DNA of 64,000 nucleotides from Guillardia theta CCMP2712 (lineage: Eukaryota; Cryptophyceae; Pyrenomonadales; Geminigeraceae): the NCBI RefSeq assembly GCF_000315625.1, contig NW_005434670.1:281898-345897 (forward strand). The letters are read 5' to 3'. The notes beneath the pieces were generated by a model, which worked only from the letters and a program-made list of their open reading frames with translations, was not told where the DNA came from and did no database searches. The position numbers were made by a program, and so were the translations under genes. The stretch's first letter is position 1. Each line of letters starts with the position of its first letter. Shown piece by piece: positions 21,581 through 31,798 of this stretch.

Positions 21581-23852
21581 ATGAAGGTGCGGGAGAACGC
21601 TCCATACTTGAGCCCAGCCCATTCACTTCGAAGCAAAGCTCCCGTTGCAAATGCTGCCATGACATCGCCGTCAAAGCCGGGAACGCTTCAACCTGTGGTC
21701 ACGGCGAGACAGTATCTGGAGCAGGTAATCACCATCGTTGTGTGTCCTGCACCACCTGAATCTCTCTAGTTGCAATCACCTAGCTCAGGAGGTGTTTCAT
21801 CCAGCCATCAGAGCCATAGTTATGCCGTAGAAAAGAAGACGGTATGTTTCCTTCTTTTCTCTTTCATTCAGGTGACTGGTTTGAAGGCTGCGACGGACGA
21901 AGATGAACACGGCCATTTTAAAGTCATCATCGGTTCGTTGATTGACCAATGTGATGGATTTCCAAGCGGCCGGTGAGAATGTGTTGCTTCGGGGTGACTC
22001 TCACAGCAATGTGTGGGGTGTAGATACCGGATAATCAAGCTGCTCGGCTCGGGAACTTATGGCAAAGTTGTCAAGTGCGAGGACAAGAAGTACAACGCGA
22101 GCGTTGCAGTTAAATTGGTGCGCCGAGAGCCTCACCTCTATCGAGTTTCTGCCAAGAATGAGATTTCGATCCTTCGGTACAACAAAGTCTCTGTGCGCAT
22201 TTCCTGAATCCTTCTTGAAGCGACCTCGATGGTCGATTCGGCACTCTCAAGTTGCTGAGGAGCTTCGAACATCACGGTCATATTTGCATGTCGTTCGAGC
22301 TGCTGGGAGACCATTTGAGTGAGGTACTGGCAGCATTCAAACGTCTCTTCCGAAATGTGTAATCTCCTTGAAAGGTGATCAAAACCAAAGGGCCATTCAA
22401 GATCGAACAAGTCAGGGACATTGCATTTCAATTGGCCCAAGCTGTATCATACGTCCATAGCAAGAAGATCATTCACACAGATTTGAAGGTATTCGTTCAA
22501 CGGTCGAGGTAGAGTGATGTGACAAATTATTACAGGCGGAAAACATTCTTCTCATGAGCAATCCATCGGGTGCAGTGTGTGTGAAAGTTGCAGATTTCGG
22601 GTCTGCCATTTACAGCTCTGCATGGCATCCTCCATTGGTGGGAACCATGCACTACAGGTGCTCTGAGTGCATCAAATGCTCGGTATCTTGTGACATGTCT
22701 GTCAGGGCTCCAGAGGCTGTGCTTCAGGCTGGTTGGTCCTATCCACTCGATGTCTGGGCGATTGGATGCTTGATATGCGAGATATACACCGGGAAGGTAT
22801 GAAGCCTCTGCCTCTATCGGAATTTTTCCTTACACTGCTTCTTTCTTTCTTGTAGTACTTGTTCGAGCTGGCTCATGATGATGTTCATCTATGGATGATG
22901 GATAGACTGCTTGGTCCTTGCCCTCAGGAGCTGCTCAAACAGGGATACCAAAATCGGAATCAGTACAATGCCTCGTTGCTTCAGGCAAGAGATGACAGAA
23001 ACTGAGCGATACCTTGATAGTGATGTAAATTGCAACAGCGAGGGGGAAATGGTAATGTGCAGTTGGCTCCTTGTCGCAAGGAAGGACAGGAGATGGTGCG
23101 AAGCATGCAACCTCTTCGAGAGATGATACACGATCATGTTCTACTTGACCTGCTTCAACGGATGTTTCATTACAACCCCAAGAGCAGGATGACTGCAGAA
23201 AAGGTTACAAGGATGAACCTTGCCAGTCGCGAGGAGTGTGACAAAGAGTTGCCCAGGCTTTGATGCATCCATTCTTTGATCTGGAAGACGATGAGGATGT
23301 TCCTGAAATAAGGTACAGTCACTCGTTGCAGCTGAACTTTGCTGATAGCTTGCTTTTGACAGCTCAATCAAGCTTGATGGTAGGAGCAACGGCATTCTTT
23401 CTTCCTTTGATCTCGACTTTTTCAGACGAGGACCTTGAAGACGAGAGACATTCGGTGCTGAAACAGGCAGTATCATCTCAGGAGCTCAGGTGATCGAAAC
23501 GCAACGTCTTCTTTCCCCGGTCTCAGGCCGAGCATGGCAGGGCGAAATTGGACGGGCCCTTGGGTAAGTATCACATCGCTGACGGAAACAAGGAAGGAGT
23601 GACATGGAGAGCGATCACTCCGTCTGAATCTTCGGTCGCCAGCACAGGTGCGTTGAATCATGGCATTGGAGGCTCGTGACCTGTTGTAGTGGTTGTTCCC
23701 AAGCTAAGATCTGCAGGGTCATCTCAGGACCAGTACAGTGAGAGGTGAGGCAGTGTTATATGCTGCGAGCTCAGTGACATGCGGTGCAGCGAAACTCTGG
23801 ATGAGGGAAGCATCACTTCTCAGGAGCAGCTCAACGACGACCTGAATCAGTA
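21581..23852 (+). CDS. LAMMER (CLK) family dual-specificity protein kinase
   Basis: LAMMER kinases phosphorylate SR splicing factors. Exons: 21581-21724, 21770-21841, 21872-21972, 22024-22176, 22221-22323, 22375-22488, 22536-22657, 22706-22796, 22856 to about 23216 with small gaps, then 23263 onward through several C-terminal exons to TAA at 23850-23852. Kinase motifs appear in order: EDEHGHF lead-in, YRIIKLLGSGTYGKVV (P-loop), AVKLV, IIHTDLKAENILL (catalytic loop), ADFGSAIY (DFG), MHYRAPEAV, DVWAIGCLICEIY, and HLWMMDRLLGPCP in place of EHLAMMERILGP. It ends with LLQRMFHYNPKSRMTAEKALMHPFFDL. The catalytic loop has Ala where most kinases have Pro. Between 22963 and 23080 the frame is kept only with introns of 22 and 29 bp, so that part is uncertain. 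Confidence 0.88.
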
Positions 23853-23996
23853 AATCCGCTGTTGCTCCATGAGGGTGGACACTTTGTACTCTAACTGGAC
23901 TCCTTATGGTTTGTCTTTTATCAAGCACATGTTAACTCCGTCTGGTTTGTGTTTTATCAAGCACATGTTAACAGGCTTATCCCATCGTGTCATTCT

Positions 23997-25301
23997 TCAT
24001 CTTTCATTCCTCCCAGAGTCGCTCAGTGACCTCCGAATCTCTGATACTCGGATGATTTCCTGCCAATCATTTGTCCCACCTAGGAATAACTCAGAATCTA
24101 AGGAAGGAGGTTTATGCCGCTTCTCACCTTGTTCTTGACCAGTATCAACATGTTGTAAAGGCCAGACAAAACCTGCGACTTCATCAAACTTACACGCGTT
24201 CACTCCGAGCTCCACCTCCTTCCAGAAGTTGAGGTTTGGCATGGACTCGATGCCAATTTGTGTCCCTGCAGCTGGATCAGACTCTGACAAGCAACCATGC
24301 CAATCACCTCTGTACTTGACATTGTACGCACATCCCGCAACAGTGTATACGGTGAACAGGATCAAAAACACCTGAACCAAACAGCATCAGTGCTGGTAGT
24401 GTAGCATACTCTGCATCTGTCCTTGTCACATGCTCCATTTCCTCCACCTCCACTTGCTCCGTCTGACCGCGTACTCCCATGCTCCTCCATCTTACCGTGA
24501 ACCAGGAGGAAGTGAAGCTGCCGGACGAGACGGGGCAGCCATACCTGACGACAAGGGTAAGGAGCGGCAGAGGAGGGGTCACGATTGTACTTGGATGGCC
24601 AAGTGATGCTGAAGTGGCAGTCCTCCTCGAGAACGAAGAAATCAAGCGGCTTCCCGACTCCCGCATCAGGATCGCAGAAGAACTGTTGGCAAAGTTACAG
24701 CCCAAGGCACGGGCAAGCGAACGCCCTGAAGGGTTGGCACCTGGATCCTTACATCTCGGGAGCGTCCGCTCTGACATCGCTCCCCATCGAAGTAGTAGAG
24801 CTCGATCTGAGAGGAGTGAGATGAAACCCGTCACAAGTTAAGCTCTCTCACCCCCGCTGCTGGCTCGCTGTCGTCGATGAGCTCCCAGTCCATTCCCTTG
24901 AGCTTCCCGAGCCAGAAGCAGTTGTTGTCGTTGGAGACTTGGAAAACAGGAGAGCGAACGGCCTTCTGCATGGAGACGCAGGCCTCGGGAACCTGATTGG
25001 CGTCCCCGCAGACATTGAAATAGTACCTGAGAGGTTTTACGTGAGCAGAAGGCAGTTGCAACGAAAGAGATGAAGTCCACATGTTTCCATTGCGATCATC
25101 TGCGTACCAATCGCGGACTCTTCAGATAGTTTCAGTAAAGCTAGAGACAGAGAGCACGATAGTCTACCCTCTGGGTCTCCTCAGGGGAGACAGATCAAAC
25201 TTGTTCCCATCCGGAAATGTGTGCGTGCATTCGGCGATGTCGGCAAGAGCAGATTGAGATTCAAGCAGAAGCACCGCTGTGAGGAGGATCCAGGAAGGCA
25301 T
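23997..25301 (-). CDS. mannose-6-phosphate-receptor-like (MRH domain) type I membrane protein
   Basis: MRH proteins bind phosphorylated or trimmed mannose glycans and sort lysosomal enzymes or work in ER quality control. Minus-strand exons: 25168-25301, 24852-25026, 24741-24805, 24591-24682, 24496-24544, 24308-24371 and 23997-24265, all GT-AG and in frame. MPSWILLTAVLLLESQSALA is a signal peptide. An MRH domain follows: DGNKFDLSPLRRPRG, YYFNVCGD, NCFWLGKL, IELYYFDGERC, FFCDPDAG, then CHFSITWPSKYGCP, the usual MRH close. One TM helix (VFLILFTVYTVAGCAY) is followed by MPNLNFWKEVELGVNAC, which closely parallels the cytosolic tail of cation-dependent M6P receptors. An ATG at 25376 upstream is also in frame; I prefer 25301 because it starts the signal peptide. 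The gene is convergent with the kinase, 144 bp apart. Confidence 0.85.
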
Positions 25302-25779
25302 TGAGATTCTTGATAAGGAATTTTTCCACCTTGCTCCTTCTACAAGCGACCCCAACCTGCACAGTAGAGGAGCCATGGTCACAACCTCAGAACAAAATCC
25401 GAGAAAAGACGGAGCAGTCTACTAGCGAGAAGAGGAAGCGCTCAGTCATACAAGTGATGCATCAGCAAGCGATGTGACGTCTCATGATGATGGAGGCTAG
25501 AGAATCTCATCGTCTCATGTTCAAATGCTCCGCTCAGCATGACGGTATCTCAACTTCGCTCCTCGCACAGCTCACCACTCACCGCGCATGGCGCCTAGTC
25601 ACCAACGAAGAGTACCCCTCATCTAGATACCGAAGTACCCCACCAAAATGAACCGTATCAGAGAGGGTGGGGGTACTTTAATCGGAGGGCATATCCCCAC
25701 AATGGATGGACCTGTGAGGGGGTAGGGGTAGCCCATCAGAGAAGGGTAGGTCGTTTGTGATCGGGGGCGCAGTACGACG
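25302..25779. other. intergenic with a GGGGTA/GTACCCC island
   Basis: About 25605-25770 is a GTACCCC/GGGGTA-type island ending at the start codon of the next gene. The rest is unique and carries the likely divergent promoters of the receptor gene and the four-TM gene. Nothing else is recognised. Confidence 0.5.
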
Positions 25780-26676
25780 ATGGTCAAGGTTGCGGGGGAA
25801 GATGGCGAGGGAGGAGCAGGAGGAAGAGATGCAGGAGGAAGGGAAGACCATCGCACAGGAAGTAGACATGATGCTGATGAAGAGAAGAGGCAGGTTGATC
25901 AAGCGGCAGACATCGTGAGAGGTTCCGATGCGGGGATGAGTGCCTGGGAGAAAGACAAGGTCGATGAGCTACAAACCGTGATATTCGAGTTGAAGAACGG
26001 CAAGACAAAGTCTGGGATCCCCATAATCGATCCTCAACTTCTTGCCATCTCAAGCGTCGTTGGGCGTTTGTTAGTCCTGCAGCTGAAGTCTCCCCGCATT
26101 GACGATGGATTGTCAGTTGCTATGGACAGGCGGATTGAAGAAGCGGTCAAAGAGAGGATTGACTCAAGCAACGAGTCGCTATCAGCCATTGGTGTCATAG
26201 CTGCCCTGATACTCTCCATCACAGCTCCCTTTTGTTTCAATGCGATCCAGCAGTCTGACATCATCAAAGGAGAGGATGCGTACAAAATATTCCTCCACGA
26301 GAGCGATCTGGAAAGACTGCAGTACACGCTTGCAAGCCTGCTGATTCTATCGGCTCTTTGCAGCGGGCTGAGCGTGATTTCATCTCTGGCGATGTATGTT
26401 CATCTCAACAACGTCATGCCGGACGCCAACAGCAAACTTTGGTTCCTCCGACACGCATGGATGGTCTTCCCGGAGAAGCTCCTGGTCGCCGCCGTCTTCT
26501 GCCTGTGCCCGGCAGCGCCTTTGGGGATGATACTCTGCTATGGCGACACGATGGGACTAATCTCGCTCGTCCTCTTCGGGGCGCTGGTCCCCCCGTACCT
26601 CTGCTGGCAGCTGTACATGCAGATCTCCTGCAGGAGGCACGTAGCTCCAAGGTTCGTCGTGATCGGCAACCGTTGA
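25780..26676 (+). CDS. four-TM integral membrane protein, hypothetical
   Basis: A single-exon frame of 298 codons with an ATG start. The first 55 residues are Gly/Glu/Asp-rich and hydrophilic. About 145-167 (IGVIAALILSITAPFCF), 187-210 (LASLLILSALCSGLSVISSL), 231-253 (LLVAAVFCLCPAAPLGMIL) and 258-276 (GLISLVLFGALVPPYL) are membrane helices. A cytosolic amphipathic stretch with ELKNGKTKSG precedes the first helix. The tail is basic. No family is recognised. The intact long frame, good TM pattern and contrast with the islands on both sides support a real gene. Confidence 0.65.
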   Translation: MVKVAGEDGEGGAGGRDAGGREDHRTGSRHDADEEKRQVDQAADIVRGSDAGMSAWEKDKVDELQTVIFELKNGKTKSGIPIIDPQLLAISSVVGRLLVLQLKSPRIDDGLSVAMDRRIEEAVKERIDSSNESLSAIGVIAALILSITAPFCFNAIQQSDIIKGEDAYKIFLHESDLERLQYTLASLLILSALCSGLSVISSLAMYVHLNNVMPDANSKLWFLRHAWMVFPEKLLVAAVFCLCPAAPLGMILCYGDTMGLISLVLFGALVPPYLCWQLYMQISCRRHVAPRFVVIGNR

Positions 26677-26759
26677 ACTTCTTGCAAGAGGAGCTCGAAA
26701 GCATCGTGAGCAATAGAGATCAGCACTGACACCCAATGACGTCACGCATGCTTCACTCA

Positions 26760-27700
26760 AGGTTTGGCCGCCCCACATTGCTGGAGTTCCGAACTTCGGA
26801 AGTTCAATCACTAGCCCGTGACTCGCGCGGCAGTGCCGGGCTGCCACCGTGATCGGACCAGCCCGAGTCCGATCCCGAGTCCCGGACTTCGGGAGTCCCG
26901 GATAAGATAATTATCATTGTGTGTGTGAATCCATGGCACTGTGAGTGGTTCCCGGCGAACTCGGACCGTACCGTCCAGGCGGGAGCTCGGCCTCGCCGAG
27001 TCCGATCGCGAGTCAGAGTCGTGAGCCAGCGGGCCCAGCCTGGCAGGCTGGCCGCCGGCGCCGCCGGGCCGGGCCGGGCACTGCGGCAGCCGCGCACGGG
27101 CGGTCACCGTGGCCCGGTTTCCGAGTTCACCGCCGCGCCGCCCGGCCGCACGCCGCCGGTCGGCCGGGCCGATCACGGCACGGAGCCGGGCACGGTACGG
27201 TATGATATGTCACCGTCACGGTTTCGAAGGGCCGGCTGACTCGACGCCCGGGGGCCCGGCCCGCCGGTACCTTCGGCCGCTACTCAGAACGGCGGTGACT
27301 GGCCGCAGTCCGACATTAGTACGGCCCTATTGTGACCGCCGGTGACTCAAGTTACTTAATGATCGGCCGCCCGGCGACTTTATACTATACCCCGGGCCCG
27401 GACCGGTATTTACTAAGTACGGACTTGGCAGGGCCGCGTGACTCACGCCGACTGTACGGTCAGGCTCCGACGTCGGACGGCCGGGCGACTCAGTGACCGG
27501 GCCCGGTTCCGGCGGGCGACGGTCGGACTCCGGCCAGCGGCCGCCGCCGGCGGCGGGGGCGAGCCTGCCGCCGCGGCGGTGGGAGTCTGCGCTTCCCGGC
27601 CCCGGCGGACTCCGTCAGTGGGCACCGGGCCAGGCCGCCGGGGCCGGCGGTTGCAGCACCGTGCCGCGCGGGACTCAAGTCATGGCATACTGAGTTACGG
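26760..27700. repeat. GGCC/GACTC/ACGGT compositional island filling the intergenic gap
   Basis: The largest island, about 0.9 kb. It spans almost the whole gap between the four-TM gene (stop at 26676) and the 3' end of the CHAT-ankyrin gene (27695). It is very GC-rich, with GGCCGG, CCGGGC, GACTC and ACGGT words. Open frames over 100 codons on both strands follow from low stop-codon density, not coding. Confidence 0.65.
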
Positions 27701-30700
27701 TTCCGAGTCTCTCTCGCAGGGTTGCAGGGAGGTGCGCTCAAGCTCCGAGACGACCTCGTCAACGCCTTCAATGTCGTCCTCATCCATATCGAGCTCGTAC
27801 TCGACGATGAGGTTCTTTGCGTCCGGGTGCGTGCTGTCCATCCATTCATTGCACCTCTCCCTCAGGTTGATCCAGTCCGGAGGACATTCCCCTGCCCTCC
27901 TCCTCCTCCTGTACTCCTCGAGGAGCAGCAGCAGCATGGGGAAGCGCTGCTGTACGTTCCGGTCATAGATCTGCGCGTAGTTGATGCAGGTAGAGCTCTG
28001 CCCCCTCCTTTGGACGAAGATGTCGGCTCCCTCCTCCAGCAGCATGCGTGCCATCGCCACGTCGTTCCTGTAGGCTGCGTACATGAGCGGAGTCATGCTA
28101 TGGATGTTCGCCTCCGCCGCACTCCTTCCGTCAAAGTGACGATTGACAAGGTTGAATCCAGCTGGGCTTTGTCGCAAGATCCTCCGTAGCTCTTCCACCG
28201 CACCAGCCTGCAGGGCAGAGACTAGCGTGTGCGTCGAGCCCAGCTGGAGGAGCAGCTGTACCGTGTCGGTCAGCTGCAACTTCGCGGCGATCTCGAGAAG
28301 GGAGCAGCCGACGAGCCTGAGGTCCTCGGTCGGCCCACGTGACGAGGCAAGGGGATGGGTGGCTTGCCGACCTCCGATGAAAGCGCTGCTGGGACAGAGC
28401 TCCCTGAGGATGTGAGGATGCTCCCCTAGCATCTCCTTGAGCGCCTGACGAGCTCGCTTGCTCCCGGACAAGACGGTCATGACGAACGCGTCAAACTGCA
28501 TTCCTATCGCTCCGTAGTGCGGCAGCAGCGCGTCAACGACGTCGAAGCGGCGGTACAGAGCAGCAGCAACGATGGGCAGCACAGGGAAGCCGTCTCTACC
28601 CTGAAGGCGCGGGGCATTGATGATCCTTGCGACTCGCATGGGCTTGGTGAGAAGTTGGGCATCCTCGCGGATCAGCTCCTCCATCCGCTCGATCTCTCCG
28701 CTCTGTATGGCCTCCTCCCAGCTCAGCTGCACGGGCAAGAACCCTGCCAAGAGGCGCTCGAAGCTCTCGCGGTCAGTCTCTCGGTAACTCAAGTCTCCCA
28801 TCGTCCTCTCAGGCCCGAGGAACTTGCGCAGCTCTGTGTCGCTCGTTCCTCGGAGGATGCGCGAGTCTCCCTGCCACATCTCAAGCTTCGTGCCCTCGGC
28901 TTCCATCTTCTCGTTGTTGCAAACCTTCCCCATGACCAATCGCAGTACAAGGCCTGCCGGCTCGCCCTGGGAATCAAGACTCAGCGTTCCCCGCCCGACA
29001 CCGATCCGTCGATACACAGCTCCATCCCCGTCGTCATCGTCGTTCGATTGAACGCATACAACATGGAACGAGATCTTGTTGCCCTCCTGCGACCTGTTGA
29101 GAGGAAGCATGGTGTATTTGTAGCACATGTCATTGTATCTCGTGTCCAAATACGTCCAGCGTCCACCAACTTCCGGAAGACAACAAGCTGTCTCCTGCAT
29201 CACTTGTACAAGCTTTCCGAAGCCAGCGTAAGGAGGGATGAGCTGATCGTCGTTGCCCGTGCCAAACTTGACCCATGATTGTCCTTGAGCTACATCGGAC
29301 GCTTGGCAGGGTTGAAGTCTTCGCTGTACGAGGAGGTCGGAGTGCATGGTACCCCGGATGGAGAGGTTGATGGCATAGCCCGGTCTCTGCTCATTCCTCG
29401 TGGTCGCTTGAGACAGCTCGCTTGCCACGTCACGAAGCATCTGGTCGATGTTGCCAGGGAGAGCCTCCTCCGGAAGAACTTCATGTTCACTCGCTCCTCG
29501 CTCGAGGATCTTCTCTAGTCGCCACTGCTGTCCTCGCGCTCTGGGGGGCGCGAGTCTCTCCAGCTCAATGACCATTGCATCGTAGTAGCTTGCTTCCAGC
29601 GATGCTCCAAGTCTGTGCAGGCCGAAGCCTATCTCTGCATGCTCGCTAGACACGTCCAGCACACCAGCGAAGAGAATCTTGTCTCTGTGCTGTACGAACG
29701 AGTAAGCCGTGTCGCTCACCAGCTTGTCCTCCTTCTGCTTGACCAGCGGCCACAGACTCGTCAGCCCGTTGCGCCATGCGGTGATCAGCTGCGAGCCCTG
29801 GGTTACGACTGTGATGTGGTCTGAGACGTAGGTGACTGCAGATTTCAACTCGATCCGCCAACCACGACGGACAGTGTCTCGGATGAGCTCAAAGCTGATG
29901 TCGTCTTCCTGCATGCGCCGAACAGCATGAAAGGTGAGCTGCTGCCTCAGCAGGTCTGTGGACATGCTTGAGATCGCTGTCCGAGCTCGTTCTGACTTGA
30001 CATCTTCAGCGACCCGAGTCTGGCTTCTTCCCAGCTCGAGCTGTTTCTGCATGTTGGAACCGCCTCCTGTCAGGTCCGTCCTTTGAGCATGAGCTTCTTC
30101 CTTGAGGAAGTCCTGCAAGCTTACGAAGCCACTGTTGCATGCCTGCAGTGCGTCAAACGATCTCCCCAGCTGCCCGCTCAGCTCTCCCTCTCCCTCTCCC
30201 TCTGGCTCGGTCCAATCCAATCTGCCACTGCTGAAATTGACAACCCAGCCAGCGCTGCTGATCCAGGTTCTCAGCTTGCAGAGGCCATCAGCTGGACCCT
30301 GGCTCCTCAGCATCATCTCAGTGTTGTATTCGAGCAAGCAGCGAAGCACAAAGACGCTGCTCAGTTTCGTCATCTTGAAGATGGCGATGAAGCTTCCAAC
30401 CTGTACTGCCTCTTCGAGAAGAACGCAATAAAACAAGCTGCCATTGCCCATGCCCTCCGATTCGCGTAAATACGCCTCCAGAGAGTCCATCCCGTCCGCA
30501 GCAGACATAGATGGGTCGTACAATGATTCTACCTCCGATTGCCAATTGAACAAGGCATCTTGCCGCGCTTGCTCGTCTGTTATGAAATCGTTCATCAGTG
30601 TGCTAAGCGTGTAGTCCAGCATCGCAATGCACAACTTCTCTCGAGGTACATCTGCATGGCCCTCTCGTTCCCTCCATTCCTCAAACGACGAGGAAGATAT

Positions 30701-31798
30701 CTTTCCCGCATCGTAAAACTTCTGCACAAGGCCAACGAGCTCACTCTCAAGTCGGTTGCGCCTCACCAAGGAGTACCAGTGATGAAGCACTGGACGTGAC
30801 GAGAAGCTGATAAACTGCAGGAAGTAGAGCAGCATCCCCGAGCACAGCCTCCAGCGCGACTCTTGCTCATGCATGCTGTGTAGGAAGCGCCTGCATGCAT
30901 CCTTGGCATGGCGCTTAAACATCTCAGCGTCTTCCTGGCTGTAAGCCACGACAAACACATCCCCTGCTCTTGTTTGCGTCAAGCCTCCTTGCTCGCCTTG
31001 CTGGACGACGCCTACAGCTCGCTCCATCCCACTCCCTGCCTGCTCTACATCGCGTTGGGTCTGATCATCCATGGCAGCTGGAGGAGGTGCCGCATTTTGC
31101 CGTCGCATGACGCCATGCTCTTGTCCCCATGCGCGCACATCACTAGGCACGCGAGCGAGCAGGTGGCACTGATCACATTTCAGTCGAAGATAATCTCTCA
31201 CGATCACATCCAGGCAAGAGTTCTGCCCGAGCGAGTAGTAGAGCTCTTTCGCAATATCAATCGCGTCCTCGTCGCTCACTTCCTTCTCATGGGCGATGAT
31301 GAAGTCGACATGGCCGCGAAGCTTCTCGGCGATCAGGCTCGACCAGCACAAGTTGAGCACCACCAGCCGCAGATTCTTGCAATCGAGGATTACTTCTTGC
31401 AAAGAGCGTATCAAGTCATCTGCATCAACGCTCTTGCCTCCCAGGGTCAATCTACCATCTTCAAAGCCATGGCAGGCGATGTGAAGGATGGTTGGCTGTA
31501 CTCTTGAAATCTCGCGGCGCAGATAAGAAGCATCCTTGTGGAAGAAGTACTCAAAGTTCACTCCTTGAGCAAGTTCCAATAGAGCACGATCTTTCGCATC
31601 AGCGGCTCCTACGACAAATTCCTTTCTCAACTCGTCTCGCTCCTTCTCCACCTTCAGTCCACTTCGCTCCTTTGCGTCAGCGAAAAACAGCACCCTATGA
31701 GGAGCTCGACTGAAAAGCACGTCCTCAGCGCTAGCAGCCGCATCGGCAACTTCCTGCTGTTTGCAGCAGCTACACAACTGATTGAGATTGTTCGACAT
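27695..31798 (-). CDS. CHAT-protease/ankyrin fusion protein
   Basis: CHAT domains are caspase-like cysteine peptidases used in bacterial defence and some eukaryotic NLR-like proteins. This is one intronless frame of 1,367 codons. Residues about 33-200 match CHAT: a Rossmann-like start (HRVLFFADAKER), the catalytic His in TILHIACHGF (H110) and the catalytic Cys in LVVLNLCWSS (C151). A linker follows (about 205-260), then about 750 residues of helical and mixed sequence that I do not recognise. From about 1022 come ankyrin-type repeats (AIQSGEIERMEELIREDA, SALQAGAVEELRRILRQ, TPLMYAAYRNDVAMARMLLEEGAD). The last 332 codons are duplicated inverted at 33119-34114, and the final 13 codons lie outside the duplication next to a compositional island. 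The intronless structure contrasts with most neighbours. The substrate is unknown; an immune or cell-death executor role is inference. Confidence 0.75.
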   Translation of the reverse strand: MSNNLNQLCSCCKQQEVADAAASAEDVLFSRAPHRVLFFADAKERSGLKVEKERDELRKEFVVGAADAKDRALLELAQGVNFEYFFHKDASYLRREISRVQPTILHIACHGFEDGRLTLGGKSVDADDLIRSLQEVILDCKNLRLVVLNLCWSSLIAEKLRGHVDFIIAHEKEVSDEDAIDIAKELYYSLGQNSCLDVIVRDYLRLKCDQCHLLARVPSDVRAWGQEHGVMRRQNAAPPPAAMDDQTQRDVEQAGSGMERAVGVVQQGEQGGLTQTRAGDVFVVAYSQEDAEMFKRHAKDACRRFLHSMHEQESRWRLCSGMLLYFLQFISFSSRPVLHHWYSLVRRNRLESELVGLVQKFYDAGKISSSSFEEWREREGHADVPREKLCIAMLDYTLSTLMNDFITDEQARQDALFNWQSEVESLYDPSMSAADGMDSLEAYLRESEGMGNGSLFYCVLLEEAVQVGSFIAIFKMTKLSSVFVLRCLLEYNTEMMLRSQGPADGLCKLRTWISSAGWVVNFSSGRLDWTEPEGEGEGELSGQLGRSFDALQACNSGFVSLQDFLKEEAHAQRTDLTGGGSNMQKQLELGRSQTRVAEDVKSERARTAISSMSTDLLRQQLTFHAVRRMQEDDISFELIRDTVRRGWRIELKSAVTYVSDHITVVTQGSQLITAWRNGLTSLWPLVKQKEDKLVSDTAYSFVQHRDKILFAGVLDVSSEHAEIGFGLHRLGASLEASYYDAMVIELERLAPPRARGQQWRLEKILERGASEHEVLPEEALPGNIDQMLRDVASELSQATTRNEQRPGYAINLSIRGTMHSDLLVQRRLQPCQASDVAQGQSWVKFGTGNDDQLIPPYAGFGKLVQVMQETACCLPEVGGRWTYLDTRYNDMCYKYTMLPLNRSQEGNKISFHVVCVQSNDDDDGDGAVYRRIGVGRGTLSLDSQGEPAGLVLRLVMGKVCNNEKMEAEGTKLEMWQGDSRILRGTSDTELRKFLGPERTMGDLSYRETDRESFERLLAGFLPVQLSWEEAIQSGEIERMEELIREDAQLLTKPMRVARIINAPRLQGRDGFPVLPIVAAALYRRFDVVDALLPHYGAIGMQFDAFVMTVLSGSKRARQALKEMLGEHPHILRELCPSSAFIGGRQATHPLASSRGPTEDLRLVGCSLLEIAAKLQLTDTVQLLLQLGSTHTLVSALQAGAVEELRRILRQSPAGFNLVNRHFDGRSAAEANIHSMTPLMYAAYRNDVAMARMLLEEGADIFVQRRGQSSTCINYAQIYDRNVQQRFPMLLLLLEEYRRRRRAGECPPDWINLRERCNEWMDSTHPDAKNLIVEYELDMDEDDIEGVDEVVSELERTSLQPCERDSEP
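27737..28732 (-). repeat. 996-bp inverted duplication, arm 1 (3' end of the CHAT-ankyrin gene)
   Basis: The reverse complement of 33119-34114. The frames I compared in all readings differ at one base only (28071 vs 33780), changing Tyr to Cys in the YAAYRND ankyrin motif. Breakpoints are sharp. The spacer is 4,386 bp. Arm 1 is continuous with the CHAT frame, so it is probably the parental copy. Confidence 0.93.

Noticed and set aside
26811-27849. Several 80-180-codon frames on both strands in the large island
   Set aside because: Overlapping frames in all phases, driven by GC content; none shows a hydrophobic core or motif.
28517-29278. 253-codon plus-strand frame
   Set aside because: Antisense shadow of the CHAT-ankyrin gene, where the minus-strand frame is far longer and has recognisable motifs.
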